From Treponema sp. (lineage in GTDB: Bacteria; Spirochaetota; Spirochaetia; Treponematales; Treponemataceae): a DNA stretch of 64,000 bases. The notes beneath the pieces are model-generated. The model did no database searches. It was not told where the DNA came from and saw nothing but the letters and a program-made list of their open reading frames with translations. Numbering within the stretch: the first letter of the stretch is position 1; every line of letters starts with the position of its first letter. This document shows positions 43,671 to 51,806 of this stretch, piece after piece. The DNA is taken from positions 1 through 64,000 of the forward strand of contig JAGCUI010000050.1 in the NCBI GenBank assembly GCA_017962965.1. Reading direction: 5' to 3'. The translations under genes were made by a program, and so were the position numbers.

Positions 43671-44700
43671 ATGTTTCTTCTCCTTCTACAGAAAGTTCTT
43701 CAAATTCTTCTGAATCCTGATCTTCCATTTTTCCGGTTATTTGTACTGCCATTTTCTTGCCAACAACACCTGGCTGACAATAAAACTTCTTCTTATTTCC
43801 AACGCTAAGGGATAAAGGATCCCCAACTTTAATACTAGATAAACGCACTACATCTCCAACTCTGAGCGAAAGTACATCGCGAATCGGGAGGTTGATTGTG
43901 CCGATTTCTGCTACAACATCCATATCTACAGATGAGAGCTGACCTTTAATTGTTCCAAGATACTGTGTGGTTGAACTTCTTCTTACAGATGAGAACCAGA
44001 ACTGTGATGAAAGTTTTGAAATAATTGGTTCAATTGTAAGATATGGAATACAGAAATTCATCATTCCTTCTTCGTCTCCAACCTTTGTATCCAATGTTAC
44101 AAGAACGACCATTTCTGTTGGAGGTACGATCTGTGCAAACTGAGGGTTTGTTTCAATCTGTGCAAATCGTGGGCGCAAGTCGATTACCTGAGTCCATGCT
44201 TCACGCATATTTGCAAGAATACGAACGATAACGCCTTCCATTACTTCCTGTTCAATATCAGTTAAGTCACGGTTTTTGTTTCCGCTTGTAGCACCACGTC
44301 CACCAAAAAGACGGTCTATCATACAGAAGGTAATTGCAGGGTCAATTTCCAATACCGCATTACCTTTTAAAGGATCCATATTGATTACAGCTAAGGTTGT
44401 TGGTGTTGGGATAGAACGGATAAATTCCTCATAAGTGAGCTGATCTACCGAAGCAACGTGTACATGAACCAAAGAACGGAGCTGTGCAGACAAAGAAGTT
44501 GTTGTTAAACGAGCAAAGGTCTCATGCATATTTGAGACCGTACGCAACTGTTCCTTTGAGAATTTGTCAGGACGTTTGAAGTCATATATCTTAATTTTTC
44601 GGGCATTATTGACCGGTTTAAAATCATCAGATTCAGTATCGCCTGAACTGATTGCACTTAATAACTGGTCAATTTCATCCTGAGATAAAACCTCATTCAT
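43663..44700 (-). CDS. fliM: flagellar motor switch protein FliM
   Basis: A 345-residue FliM. The N-terminal 'LSQDEIDQLLSAI' binds CheY-P. 'YDFKRPDKFSKEQLRTVSNM' leads into the middle domain, which contains 'PTPTTLAVINMDPLKGNAVL', 'IDRLFGGRG' and 'FCIPYLTIEPIISKLSSQFW', and the SpoA-type C-terminal domain ends the protein. It sets the direction of rotation. It is joined to fliY by an eight-base overlap and lies 21 bases behind fliL. Confidence 0.97.
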   Translation of the reverse strand: MNEVLSQDEIDQLLSAISSGDTESDDFKPVNNARKIKIYDFKRPDKFSKEQLRTVSNMHETFARLTTTSLSAQLRSLVHVHVASVDQLTYEEFIRSIPTPTTLAVINMDPLKGNAVLEIDPAITFCMIDRLFGGRGATSGNKNRDLTDIEQEVMEGVIVRILANMREAWTQVIDLRPRFAQIETNPQFAQIVPPTEMVVLVTLDTKVGDEEGMMNFCIPYLTIEPIISKLSSQFWFSSVRRSSTTQYLGTIKGQLSSVDMDVVAEIGTINLPIRDVLSLRVGDVVRLSSIKVGDPLSLSVGNKKKFYCQPGVVGKKMAVQITGKMEDQDSEEFEELSVEGEETYE

Positions 44701-44721
44701 GCACTTCCACCTTATCCAATA

Positions 44722-45276
44722 TTATTTCTGTTTAACTACATCCAGCTGATTAAAGCTTACTGCACGAATCTTAGAACCGCTTAATACTTTATCATTAATA
44801 CCGTTCTTGATTTCTACTATAAACTTTTCTTCATTAGCAGGATTTTCCAACTCATCTGCCATTTTAGATCTGAAATAAAGTCGTAAGAACTGTTTTATTT
44901 CAACCATTCTGTTTGTAATTTCTGCAGAACATTCCTTATCATCTTTTTTATATCCAAGATAAACGTCTACACGAACTGTAGCAGGCACATCATCAACTGT
45001 GAATACCTGGAACATTCCGAGAGATTTATACCAGTCGTATATTTCGCGAGTACCTGTATATTCTTCTGTTACACTTGATGGATTGAAAGAGTCGTTTGTA
45101 GAGCCTTTATTTACAATTTTGATTGTAATAACACAAACAACTACAATGAGAATAATAGCTGCGAGGCCAATAGCAACCCATTTCAAGAGATTTGGTAAGA
45201 AACCAGAACCACCTTTTTTTACAGGAGCTTCCCCAGCACCATTGTCGTCAAGATTTAATTCTTCATCATCTGCCAT
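44722..45276 (-). CDS. fliL: flagellar basal body protein FliL
   Basis: I start at ATG 45276 because GGAGGGG stands five bases upstream. A longer frame begins at 45300 with no such site. The 184-residue product has an acidic cytoplasmic tail, one membrane helix ('WVAIGLAAIILIVVVCVITI') and a periplasmic domain with 'VDVYLGYKKD' and 'KQFLRLYFRSK'. FliL lies around the stator and helps torque at high load. It lies behind motB. Confidence 0.92.
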   Translation of the reverse strand: MADDEELNLDDNGAGEAPVKKGGSGFLPNLLKWVAIGLAAIILIVVVCVITIKIVNKGSTNDSFNPSSVTEEYTGTREIYDWYKSLGMFQVFTVDDVPATVRVDVYLGYKKDDKECSAEITNRMVEIKQFLRLYFRSKMADELENPANEEKFIVEIKNGINDKVLSGSKIRAVSFNQLDVVKQK

Positions 45277-45312
45277 TTTCCCCTCCAGCAAATAATTCAT
45301 TATATGATAACA

Positions 45313-46062
45313 TTAAAAATGTCCTTCGTCTAGAATAATAATATCTACACGTCTATTATAAGCCCGTTCCTCAGGAGTATCGTTTGAATACTTAGGACGG
45401 GTATCCGCATAACCAGCAACGGAGAAACTTTTCTCCTCTACTCCATAATCGGCAAGATAATGCAAAACATTAATTGCACGTTGAGCAGATAATTCCCAGT
45501 TGCTAGGAAAGCCTACATTTTTTCCGTTTTCGTCCAGAACAACCGGAACAGGAGTATCATCTGTGTGACCTTCTATTCTGAAGCGTCTGTCCTTTACTTC
45601 TTCGGAATTAAAGAAATCTGAAAGACGCAAAAGGGTGTCTCTTGTTTCTTCTATATTTAATTCAGCGCTTCCTTCGTCAAAGAATGAATCTGAAAGAAGT
45701 GTTATGATAAGTCCGCGTTCATCACTTGTAACTGTAATTCTGTTTGATTTTACATCCGGAGCAAAAAGACTTACTGCCTTCTTTTTTGCATTACCAAGAG
45801 AGCGTCCTTTTTCTGTAGAAGGAAGTGAGTTGATGTTGTTACCTAAGTCAGAAAGCATACCTGCAGAAAGTGACATACCACCCGAGGTTGTTTCGGTTTC
45901 TGTCATTTCCAGAGACTGAGTAATAGTGGCAAGCTGTGTTGTATCTACTTCCGAAGGGTTATAGAGCATAACGAAGAAACACAACATAAGAGTAATCATG
46001 TCACCGTAAGTACCCTGCCAGGCAAGAGATGGTTTTTGTGGTTCTTTTGCTTTCTTTGCCAT
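45313..46062 (-). CDS. motB: flagellar stator protein MotB
   Basis: A 249-residue MotB. The membrane helix starts '[19 protein letters not shown]' with the proton-carrying Asp21. The periplasmic OmpA-like domain holds '[13 protein letters not shown]', '[20 protein letters not shown]' and '[10 protein letters not shown]', which bind peptidoglycan. With MotA it forms the stator that drives the periplasmic flagella. It lies eight bases behind motA. Confidence 0.96.
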   Translation of the reverse strand: MAKKAKEPQKPSLAWQGTYGDMITLMLCFFVMLYNPSEVDTTQLATITQSLEMTETETTSGGMSLSAGMLSDLGNNINSLPSTEKGRSLGNAKKKAVSLFAPDVKSNRITVTSDERGLIITLLSDSFFDEGSAELNIEETRDTLLRLSDFFNSEEVKDRRFRIEGHTDDTPVPVVLDENGKNVGFPSNWELSAQRAINVLHYLADYGVEEKSFSVAGYADTRPKYSNDTPEERAYNRRVDIIILDEGHF

Positions 46063-46070
46063 TTATCCGC

Positions 46071-46853
46071 CTAGTCCTTTAATACATCCGATTCGATTGC
46101 TTTTCTTGTTACAGGATCAAGATAAGTAAGAAGCTTCTGTGCCATAATACGTGGGTTTTCACCGGCCTGAATGGCAAGTACACCTTCTATAATCATTTCC
46201 TTTGAACGAATTTCCTGAGAGTTATGTGCAAGAAGTTTTGTAGAGAATGGAGCGATTAACCAGTTGGCCATCATAGATCCGTAAAGTGTTGTTACGAGCG
46301 CAACCGCCATGTTAGGACCGATAGATGATTTATCTTCGAGGTTACGAAGCATACCAATAAGACCAAGTACGGTACCCATCATACCGAAACCTGGAGCATA
46401 TCCAGCCCATGCATTCAAAAGTCCGATCCATTCCATGTGGCGTGATTCAACCTGGTTCATTTCGTTTTCCATGATTGCACGAATAATGTTTCCGTCTGTA
46501 CCGTCTACTACGAGGCGAAGTCCCATCTTCATAAAAGGATCTTCAAGATCATCAAGTCCGTCTTCCAGAGCAAGAATACCTTCACGGCGGGCTTTTTCAG
46601 AAAGGGCCTGCATATTGATTACGATATTTTTTTCACCAAAATCAGGGATTTTAAAAGCTCTTCCCATTACCTTAAGCATACCAATACACTTTTTTAATGG
46701 GGCTGCTACGAACATAGCAAAATAAGAACCACCAATGGTCATGAACATAGAAGGTACGTCGATAATACCCATTATTTCACCACCAGAAGTAATAACAGAC
46801 ATGACAACCATGGCTGCTCCACCAAAAATACCCAAGAATGTAGCTATATCCAT
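46071..46853 (-). CDS. motA: flagellar stator protein MotA
   Basis: A 260-residue MotA with four membrane helices. 'SEKARREGILALEDGLDDLE' holds the charged cytoplasmic loop (R-x-E pairs) that contacts FliG, and 'YAPGFGMMGTVLGLIGMLRN' and 'GPNMAVALVTTLYGSMMANW' hold the conserved prolines. It is the pentameric partner of MotB. Its ATG overlaps the flbD stop by one base. Confidence 0.97.
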   Translation of the reverse strand: MDIATFLGIFGGAAMVVMSVITSGGEIMGIIDVPSMFMTIGGSYFAMFVAAPLKKCIGMLKVMGRAFKIPDFGEKNIVINMQALSEKARREGILALEDGLDDLEDPFMKMGLRLVVDGTDGNIIRAIMENEMNQVESRHMEWIGLLNAWAGYAPGFGMMGTVLGLIGMLRNLEDKSSIGPNMAVALVTTLYGSMMANWLIAPFSTKLLAHNSQEIRSKEMIIEGVLAIQAGENPRIMAQKLLTYLDPVTRKAIESDVLKD

Positions 46854-47053
46854 TATAAGACCTCTTGCTTATCAATACCTATTTTGCGACGGTATTCAAT
46901 AATCTTTTTTATAATATCTTCGGGGGAATTTCGGACAATGATCTTTTTGCCAGATAACATAGTGAGAGTTAAATCTGGAGTAGCTTCCATACTTTCGATC
47001 ATGTGCGGATTCACCCAATATATTTTCCCATCTAACCGCATTACATCAATCAT
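46853..47053 (-). CDS. flbD: FlbD-like small flagellar protein
   Basis: A 66-residue protein, 'MIDVMRLDGKIYWVNPHMIE' at the start and 'GKKIIVRNSPEDIIKKIIEY' later, the DUF/FlbD type found before motA in spirochetes and Gram-positives (not the Caulobacter regulator of that name). Function unclear. First gene of the operon here. It has no strong Shine-Dalgarno. A 30-base palindrome lies 38 bases upstream. Confidence 0.9.
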   Translation of the reverse strand: MIDVMRLDGKIYWVNPHMIESMEATPDLTLTMLSGKKIIVRNSPEDIIKKIIEYRRKIGIDKQEVL

Positions 47054-47090
47054 ATTTTATGGTTCCAAATATATATCCCTGAAGAACCCA

Positions 47091-47120
47091 GTGATATATA
47101 TTTAAATAAATTTATATCAC
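47091..47120. promoter_or_regulatory. 30-base near-perfect palindrome upstream of the flagellar operon
   Basis: GTGATATA (47091-47098) and TATATCAC (47113-47120) are perfect inverted repeats, and the central 14 bases continue with a single mismatch (99/112), so 14 of 15 pairs match. Size and symmetry fit a dimeric regulator site. The adjacent OmpR-type regulator is a candidate binder, as inference. Confidence 0.6.
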
Positions 47121-47231
47121 TTCTATTATAATCGGAATTATTTTTATTTCAATAAATATATTTTTTTCATGGGCTGATTTTTGAAATTTTTAGCCCAAAA
47201 TGTATAAATTTTCGTTATTATGCATTTTTTT

Positions 47232-47260
47232 ATTACATTTTTTTAAACAGAGATTATAAT
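47232..47260 (+). promoter_or_regulatory. promoter of the two-component operon
   Basis: ATTACA (47232-47237), a 17-base spacer and TATAAT (47255-47260) stand ahead of the response regulator, whose ATG at 47283 has AGGA upstream. Confidence 0.6.
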
Positions 47261-47282
47261 TAGACTAGGATTTACAGGAATT

Positions 47283-47990
47283 ATGGAAGACACAAACGCT
47301 AAAATTTTTATTATCGAAGACGAAGATTCAATCTCAAAGCTTATAAGCATGTACCTGCAGAAGGAAAAAATGAACACAAGCGAGTTCCAGACTGCAGAAG
47401 AAGCTTTAAAACAGATTAAAGAAAATAATATACCGGACCTCATCATTCTGGATTTAAACCTTCCTGGGATGAGTGGTTTTGAATTTCTTGAACAGTTCAG
47501 AAAGGAAAACAAAAAGACTCCTGTTATTATTGTTTCTGCCCGTGATGCAGATGAAGATATTATTCAGGGACTTGGCTTTGGTGCAGACGACTTTGTTACA
47601 AAACCATTTTCTCCACGAGTTTTGGTTGCAAGGGTTCAGGGGATATTACAGCGTCATCTTCTTCTTTCTACTCCGGCAGAAGAATGTATCAACTTTGGAG
47701 AATACACACTTTTATTAAACAGTTGCGTTCTTAAAAAAGGCTCAAAAAAGATTCCTCTTTCTACAAAGGAATACGAAGTACTGGAATACTTAATCAAAAA
47801 TGCAGGAAAGCCTCTTTCTCCGGAAGTTATTTACAATGATGTCTGGAAGGTTCCATTCGGCGATATTACAGCAGTTGCAGTTTACATCCAGCGCCTTAGA
47901 AAAAAGCTAGAATCAGAAACTTCAAAAATTGAATATATTAAAACTGATTTTGGAAAGGGTTATACTTTTAACAAAGAGTGCATTAAATAA
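47283..47990 (+). CDS. OmpR/PhoB-family response regulator
   Basis: A 235-residue regulator. The receiver domain (1-125) has the acidic pocket 'IIEDED' (Glu12, Asp13), phospho-acceptor Asp57 in 'LIILDLNLPGMSG', and Lys107 in 'FVTKPF'. The C-terminal winged helix (about 135-235) contains 'LSTKEYEVLEYLIKNAGKPL' and 'AVAVYIQRLRKKLE'. It should bind direct or inverted DNA repeats as a dimer once phosphorylated by the kinase encoded two bases downstream. The regulon is unknown. The divergent flagellar operon is an obvious candidate. Confidence 0.94.
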   Translation: MEDTNAKIFIIEDEDSISKLISMYLQKEKMNTSEFQTAEEALKQIKENNIPDLIILDLNLPGMSGFEFLEQFRKENKKTPVIIVSARDADEDIIQGLGFGADDFVTKPFSPRVLVARVQGILQRHLLLSTPAEECINFGEYTLLLNSCVLKKGSKKIPLSTKEYEVLEYLIKNAGKPLSPEVIYNDVWKVPFGDITAVAVYIQRLRKKLESETSKIEYIKTDFGKGYTFNKECIK

Positions 47991-47992
47991 CC

Positions 47993-49390
47993 ATGACAAT
48001 TAAAAAGCAGTTTGTAATTTTAGCAACAATCATCATTACTCTTCCCATTTTGAGTGCCCTTTTTATCTTTGTACAAAATTATATCCGCTCTTCGGAACGG
48101 GTTTTAATCCGCGAGGTTCAGGAATTAAAAAACACCTCAAGCGACCTTTATACAAAGGATGAATGGCATAAAATCAGACAGTATATAAACGGACTTCCTC
48201 CTGATGTAGAAACAATTTTAGTAAGCGGAAACGGTGATGTTTTGATTTCTACCGTACCAGAGATTAAAAAGGAAAATACTTTTTCTGTAAATCAGCTTTG
48301 GACTGTAATCAGCCAGACAAGTGATATTTATTATTACCAGTACACTTCCCTCAACTTTGAATCTGCCAAATGTTATTTTATTACGCGCGTTCCAAAAATT
48401 AAAAAACCAATGGAAAAGCGGCCGAACATCATTACTTCGCTTTTAATCTTTTTGATGTTTATTGTGCTTATCTGCGTGTGTATCCTTATTAAAATCTTTA
48501 AAAACATTTCGCGTTCCATCATCTCTCTGGAAAAGAAAACCCAGGATGTAGCAAACGGTGAATTAAACGTAGCGATTGATTCTGCAGATACAAAAGGTTC
48601 CAACGAAATATCATCGCTTTCCAAGAGTATTGAAAAAATGCGCTGCTCTCTGGTAGAGGCTCAGAATCAGAAAAATAAATTCATTATGGGAATAAGCCAC
48701 GATTTAAGAACTCCTGTTGCAATCATCAAAGGATATACAGAAGCACTTTCAGACAGCATGATAAGCGACAAGGATGAAATCAAACAGACTTACAATCTTA
48801 TTTTCCAGAAGGCTACCCAGCTTGAATCTATGATAGACACCCTCATCAACTACATGAAGATGAACAACATAGAAATTCGAGAGCAGCTTAAGATGAATAA
48901 CATCACTGCCCTAATAAAAACCTTCTGCAAGGAATCAGAGCTTTCTGCAAGTGTATTTAAAAGAAAGGTTCTTTGCCAGATTGATTTACAAAACGATATT
49001 TATGTTCCTTTGAGCCCGCAGCTTTTAAACAGAGCCTTTGAAAATCTTTTCAGTAATGCCATAAGATACACTAAGGAAAACGACCTTATTACATTAATGG
49101 CCTACGAAAAAGATTCTAAAATTTATTTTATTGTAAAGGATAACGGCGTTGGAATTAATAAAGAAGATATTTCCAACATATTTGATATTTTTTACAGGGG
49201 AACAAATTCAAGGCGCGAAGAAGGAATGGGAATCGGTCTTAGTGTTGTAAAAAATATTATAGACACACACGGCTGGACAATCGGTGTTGAATCAGAAAAA
49301 GACAAGGGAACTGAATTTACAATTACAATTCCATACTCGAAAGAAACTGATTCAAAAACAAAAGCCCCTGAGAGTTCAGAGAATAAATAA
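47993..49390 (+). CDS. membrane sensor histidine kinase
   Basis: A 465-residue kinase with helices at about 8-30 and 152-172 flanking a 120-residue periplasmic sensor, then a HAMP-like linker, the H-box 'FIMGISHDLRTPVAI' (His236), the N-box 'NRAFENLFSNAIRYT', G1 'DNGVGI' and G2 'GMGIGLSVV'. It autophosphorylates on His236 and passes the phosphate to the upstream regulator. No clear Shine-Dalgarno, so it relies on coupling. The last 68 bases overlap hemW on the other strand. Confidence 0.93.
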   Translation: MTIKKQFVILATIIITLPILSALFIFVQNYIRSSERVLIREVQELKNTSSDLYTKDEWHKIRQYINGLPPDVETILVSGNGDVLISTVPEIKKENTFSVNQLWTVISQTSDIYYYQYTSLNFESAKCYFITRVPKIKKPMEKRPNIITSLLIFLMFIVLICVCILIKIFKNISRSIISLEKKTQDVANGELNVAIDSADTKGSNEISSLSKSIEKMRCSLVEAQNQKNKFIMGISHDLRTPVAIIKGYTEALSDSMISDKDEIKQTYNLIFQKATQLESMIDTLINYMKMNNIEIREQLKMNNITALIKTFCKESELSASVFKRKVLCQIDLQNDIYVPLSPQLLNRAFENLFSNAIRYTKENDLITLMAYEKDSKIYFIVKDNGVGINKEDISNIFDIFYRGTNSRREEGMGIGLSVVKNIIDTHGWTIGVESEKDKGTEFTITIPYSKETDSKTKAPESSENK

Positions 49391-50504
49391 CATCCCCGTC
49401 TGTTTTTTTAATGCTAACAAGAGCTTTTTTATTCCATTCTTCAAACTGTTTAATTATGGAAGATGGAAGAGCCTGGTTAAATATGTTTTTATAATGAACT
49501 GCGCTTATACCAGAAGTTTTTCTAAGGCCCATCATAAAATATTCAAAAATTGATGTTTTTTTGTCTATATTTTCGACAGTTTCATAATCAGAATCACTTG
49601 GGCTATCTTTTTGCCATGTAAGGATATAGCGTTCTATATCGGTTGTGTTTGTCCATCTTTTTCCGCTTCCGTCTGCCTCATACACAGTGCCTGTTCCACC
49701 ACTTCCGGCTCCTATGTAATCCTCGTGGTTCCAGTAGCTTAAATTATGCCGGCATTCTTTTCCCTTTTTACAGAAGTTTGAAATTTCATACTGGGCATAA
49801 CCGTTTTGTTCCAAAAAAGTCTTTCCCTTAAGCCACATTGAATCAGCCTTATCAAAATCGTAAGGGAGCTTTGACGTAAATACTTCTTTTCCAAGCGGAG
49901 TTTCTTCTTCGAGCGTTAGTGAATAAAGTGAAATATGATCGGGATTATAGTCTATAATAGTTTTAAGATTATTTATAAAGGAGTCTTCTTTTTCAAAAGG
50001 TAGTGCGCTTATTAAATCAAGGGATAAACTTTTCTTCCAGTTTTCCTTTAATATTTTTAAGGCACTTAAGTTTTCTTTTACTCCTGCCCTTCTTTTTACA
50101 TATTCAAGCACCTTCTGGTCTAAAGACTGAATACCGCAGGAGATTCTTGTAACAATGGAATTATTAAAAAAGCCTATGAGAGATTGTGTAATGTCATCCG
50201 GGTTCATCTCTACTGTAAACTCATAATCCTTTGTAAACTCAAGGCAACCGGATAAATAATCAAACAAAGAAGAAAACTGTTCTATGCTTAAAAGACTTGG
50301 AGTTCCGCCTCCGATATAAACTGATTTACATAGTTTTGAGCCGTATTCTTTTATACGGAATGAGATTTCGTTTTTAAGGGCCTGGATGTATGTGTCCGGA
50401 ACAAGAGTTTCTTTATTACACTTAATACTGAAAAAATCACAATAAGTGCATTTTGAGATACAAAAAGGAATATGAATATAAAGTGAAAAAGCTTTTTTAT
50501 TCAA
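49323..50504 (-). CDS. hemW: heme chaperone HemW-like radical SAM protein
   Basis: A 393-residue radical SAM protein starting at TTG 50504. The cluster motif 'CISKCTYC' (Cys15, Cys19, Cys22) has C-x3-C-x2-C spacing. 'YIGGGTPSLLS', 'VEMNPDDIT' and 'GIQSLDQKVLEYVKRR' follow, and the HemW-type 'CRHNLSYWNHEDYIGAGSG' replaces the CPO-type site. HemW loads heme into proteins. True coproporphyrinogen dehydrogenases (HemN) carry an extra N-terminal cysteine pattern absent here. The 3' end lies inside the kinase gene. Confidence 0.9.
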   Translation of the reverse strand: MNKKAFSLYIHIPFCISKCTYCDFFSIKCNKETLVPDTYIQALKNEISFRIKEYGSKLCKSVYIGGGTPSLLSIEQFSSLFDYLSGCLEFTKDYEFTVEMNPDDITQSLIGFFNNSIVTRISCGIQSLDQKVLEYVKRRAGVKENLSALKILKENWKKSLSLDLISALPFEKEDSFINNLKTIIDYNPDHISLYSLTLEEETPLGKEVFTSKLPYDFDKADSMWLKGKTFLEQNGYAQYEISNFCKKGKECRHNLSYWNHEDYIGAGSGGTGTVYEADGSGKRWTNTTDIERYILTWQKDSPSDSDYETVENIDKKTSIFEYFMMGLRKTSGISAVHYKNIFNQALPSSIIKQFEEWNKKALVSIKKTDGDVIYSLNSQGLLFLNQFLSSMEL

Positions 50505-50519
50505 TTTATTAAAGACTGA

Positions 50520-51221
50520 TTATTTTAAACCTTTGAATGATTTAAACGGCCAGTAGCAAAGAAGCGCTGTTCCGCCGAATCTTTTTTGAGAAACAGGTCC
50601 CCAGATTCTTGAGTCTGTGCTTGAAAAACGATTGTCGCTCAAAACAAAGTATTCATCGTCTCCAAGAGTAAACTCTTCAAAGTCTCCTGTAACACCAATG
50701 GATTCATCCCAGCCAGGAACAGATTTACAGAAGGTAATATTGTAGGTGTGATCCGAAAGCTCGAATTCTGTTAAAAAGTGTCTGTTTCCCTGAGGTCTTA
50801 CATATAGCTTATAATCTTTCATATAAAGAGTGTCGCCGGGAAGTGCTACAACTCTTCTAAGCTGTTTATTTGTACCAGGAATTTCAGGATCAGAAGTTAG
50901 GTTTATCTGTCTTGCAGTGAAAAAATAAACAAAGGCATTGGCAATTTTTTTAAACACGTTTGAATTAAGATTGGTTCTCTGTTCCAGAAGAACTATATCA
51001 CCTCTGTGAGGATTTTTTAAAAGAGGAGTTACAAAAACAAGTCCTTTTTCCGGAATATCAGGATTCATTGAGTCTGCGTTCTGTCTTACCGGGAACAAAA
51101 CAATGTTGGTTACGATTGCAATAAAAATAATGGCAATTGTAAAAGAAAGGATGATTTTGATATTACGGTTTTTAATCTGTTTTCTTAATGTGTAAGAATA
51201 TTCTAATGCCTGGCGATTCAT
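50520..51221 (-). CDS. lepB: signal peptidase I with Arg at the catalytic Lys position
   Basis: A 233-residue type I signal peptidase-like protein. One N-terminal helix ('IILSFTIAIIFIAIVTNIVL') is followed by box B 'NADSMNPDI' with nucleophile Ser51, and by 'RRVVALPGDTLYMKD', where the general-base Lys of box D appears as Arg122. Box E is 'DEYFVLSDNRFSSTDSR' (about 192-208), the usual 'GDN...SxDSR' with Ser for Gly. Signal peptidase I releases exported proteins. The Lys to Arg change makes normal activity uncertain. It lies 15 bases ahead of hemW. Confidence 0.85.
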   Translation of the reverse strand: MNRQALEYSYTLRKQIKNRNIKIILSFTIAIIFIAIVTNIVLFPVRQNADSMNPDIPEKGLVFVTPLLKNPHRGDIVLLEQRTNLNSNVFKKIANAFVYFFTARQINLTSDPEIPGTNKQLRRVVALPGDTLYMKDYKLYVRPQGNRHFLTEFELSDHTYNITFCKSVPGWDESIGVTGDFEEFTLGDDEYFVLSDNRFSSTDSRIWGPVSQKRFGGTALLCYWPFKSFKGLK

Positions 51222-51302
51222 AGATAAATAAATTCCCCTGTTTCTATAAAAATAGCATAAAGAAAAGTAACTTACAATAACAAAATTTGTTAAATTGTAA
51301 AC

Positions 51303-51331
51303 TTGAAACCATTTCTACTATGCCTTATAAT
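51303..51331 (+). promoter_or_regulatory. smpB promoter, -10 nine bases from the start
   Basis: TTGAAA (51303-51308), 17 bases and TATAAT (51326-51331), near-perfect sigma-70 boxes. ATG 51341 is nine bases after the -10, and no Shine-Dalgarno is visible. Confidence 0.78.
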
Positions 51332-51340
51332 GAAAATAGT

Positions 51341-51805
51341 ATGTCAGAAGGAAAAAAAGTTATTGCAGAAAACAGAAAAGTTCGATTTGACTATTTTATC
51401 GAGGAAACTTACGAATGCGGAATTGCGCTCGAAGGTACAGAGGTAAAATCAGTTAAGAACGGAAACATCTCTTTTCCAGACAGTTTTGCCGAAATTATTA
51501 ATGGTGAAGTGTGGGTAAAAAATTTACACATCAGCGAATATGCTTTTTCATCCATTTTTAACCATAATCCGGACAGGCCAAAGAAACTGCTCTTGCATTC
51601 TGAGGAAATTAAAAGAATTACAAGAAAAGTTGAAGAAAAAGGTTACACTTTGGTTCCTGTGGAGTTTTATTTAAAGAACGGCAGAGTTAAAGTTACACTT
51701 GGAGTTTGTAAGGGTAAAAAACAATACGACAAGCGTGCAACTATTAAAGACCGTGATATTAAAAGGGAGATTCAGAGGGAATTTGCCGGTAAGCTCAGAG
51801 GTTAG
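51341..51805 (+). CDS. smpB: SsrA-binding protein SmpB
   Basis: A 154-residue SmpB, started at ATG 51341 because a strong promoter overlaps the longer in-frame region back to 51287. 'RFDYFIEETYECGIALEGTE' with 'VKSVKNGNISFPDSFAEI' gives the OB-fold, and 'LVPVEFYLKNGRVKVTLGVC' with the basic tail 'KGKKQYDKRATIKDRDIKRE' completes it. It brings tmRNA to stalled ribosomes. The tmRNA gene itself is not in this window. The stop is followed after one base by a TTG start. Confidence 0.96.
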   Translation: MSEGKKVIAENRKVRFDYFIEETYECGIALEGTEVKSVKNGNISFPDSFAEIINGEVWVKNLHISEYAFSSIFNHNPDRPKKLLLHSEEIKRITRKVEEKGYTLVPVEFYLKNGRVKVTLGVCKGKKQYDKRATIKDRDIKREIQREFAGKLRG

Positions 51806-51806
51806 T

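Larger units (their letters stand above)
47054..47282. other. divergent intergenic region between flbD and the response regulator
   Basis: These 229 bases are over 75 percent A+T and hold the palindrome at 47091-47120, a second imperfect palindrome GGGCTGA...TTTTAGCCC (47171-47196) and a promoter for the response regulator. No clear -35/-10 pair for flbD is seen. Confidence 0.6.

Noticed and set aside
46309-46725. 138-residue open frame antisense to motA
   Set aside because: motA is certain on the other strand, and the frame shows no protein-family features.
47171-47196. Second palindrome GGGCTGA...TTAGCCC as terminator
   Set aside because: The stem is only seven pairs including a G-T, the inside does not pair, and no T run follows on either strand.
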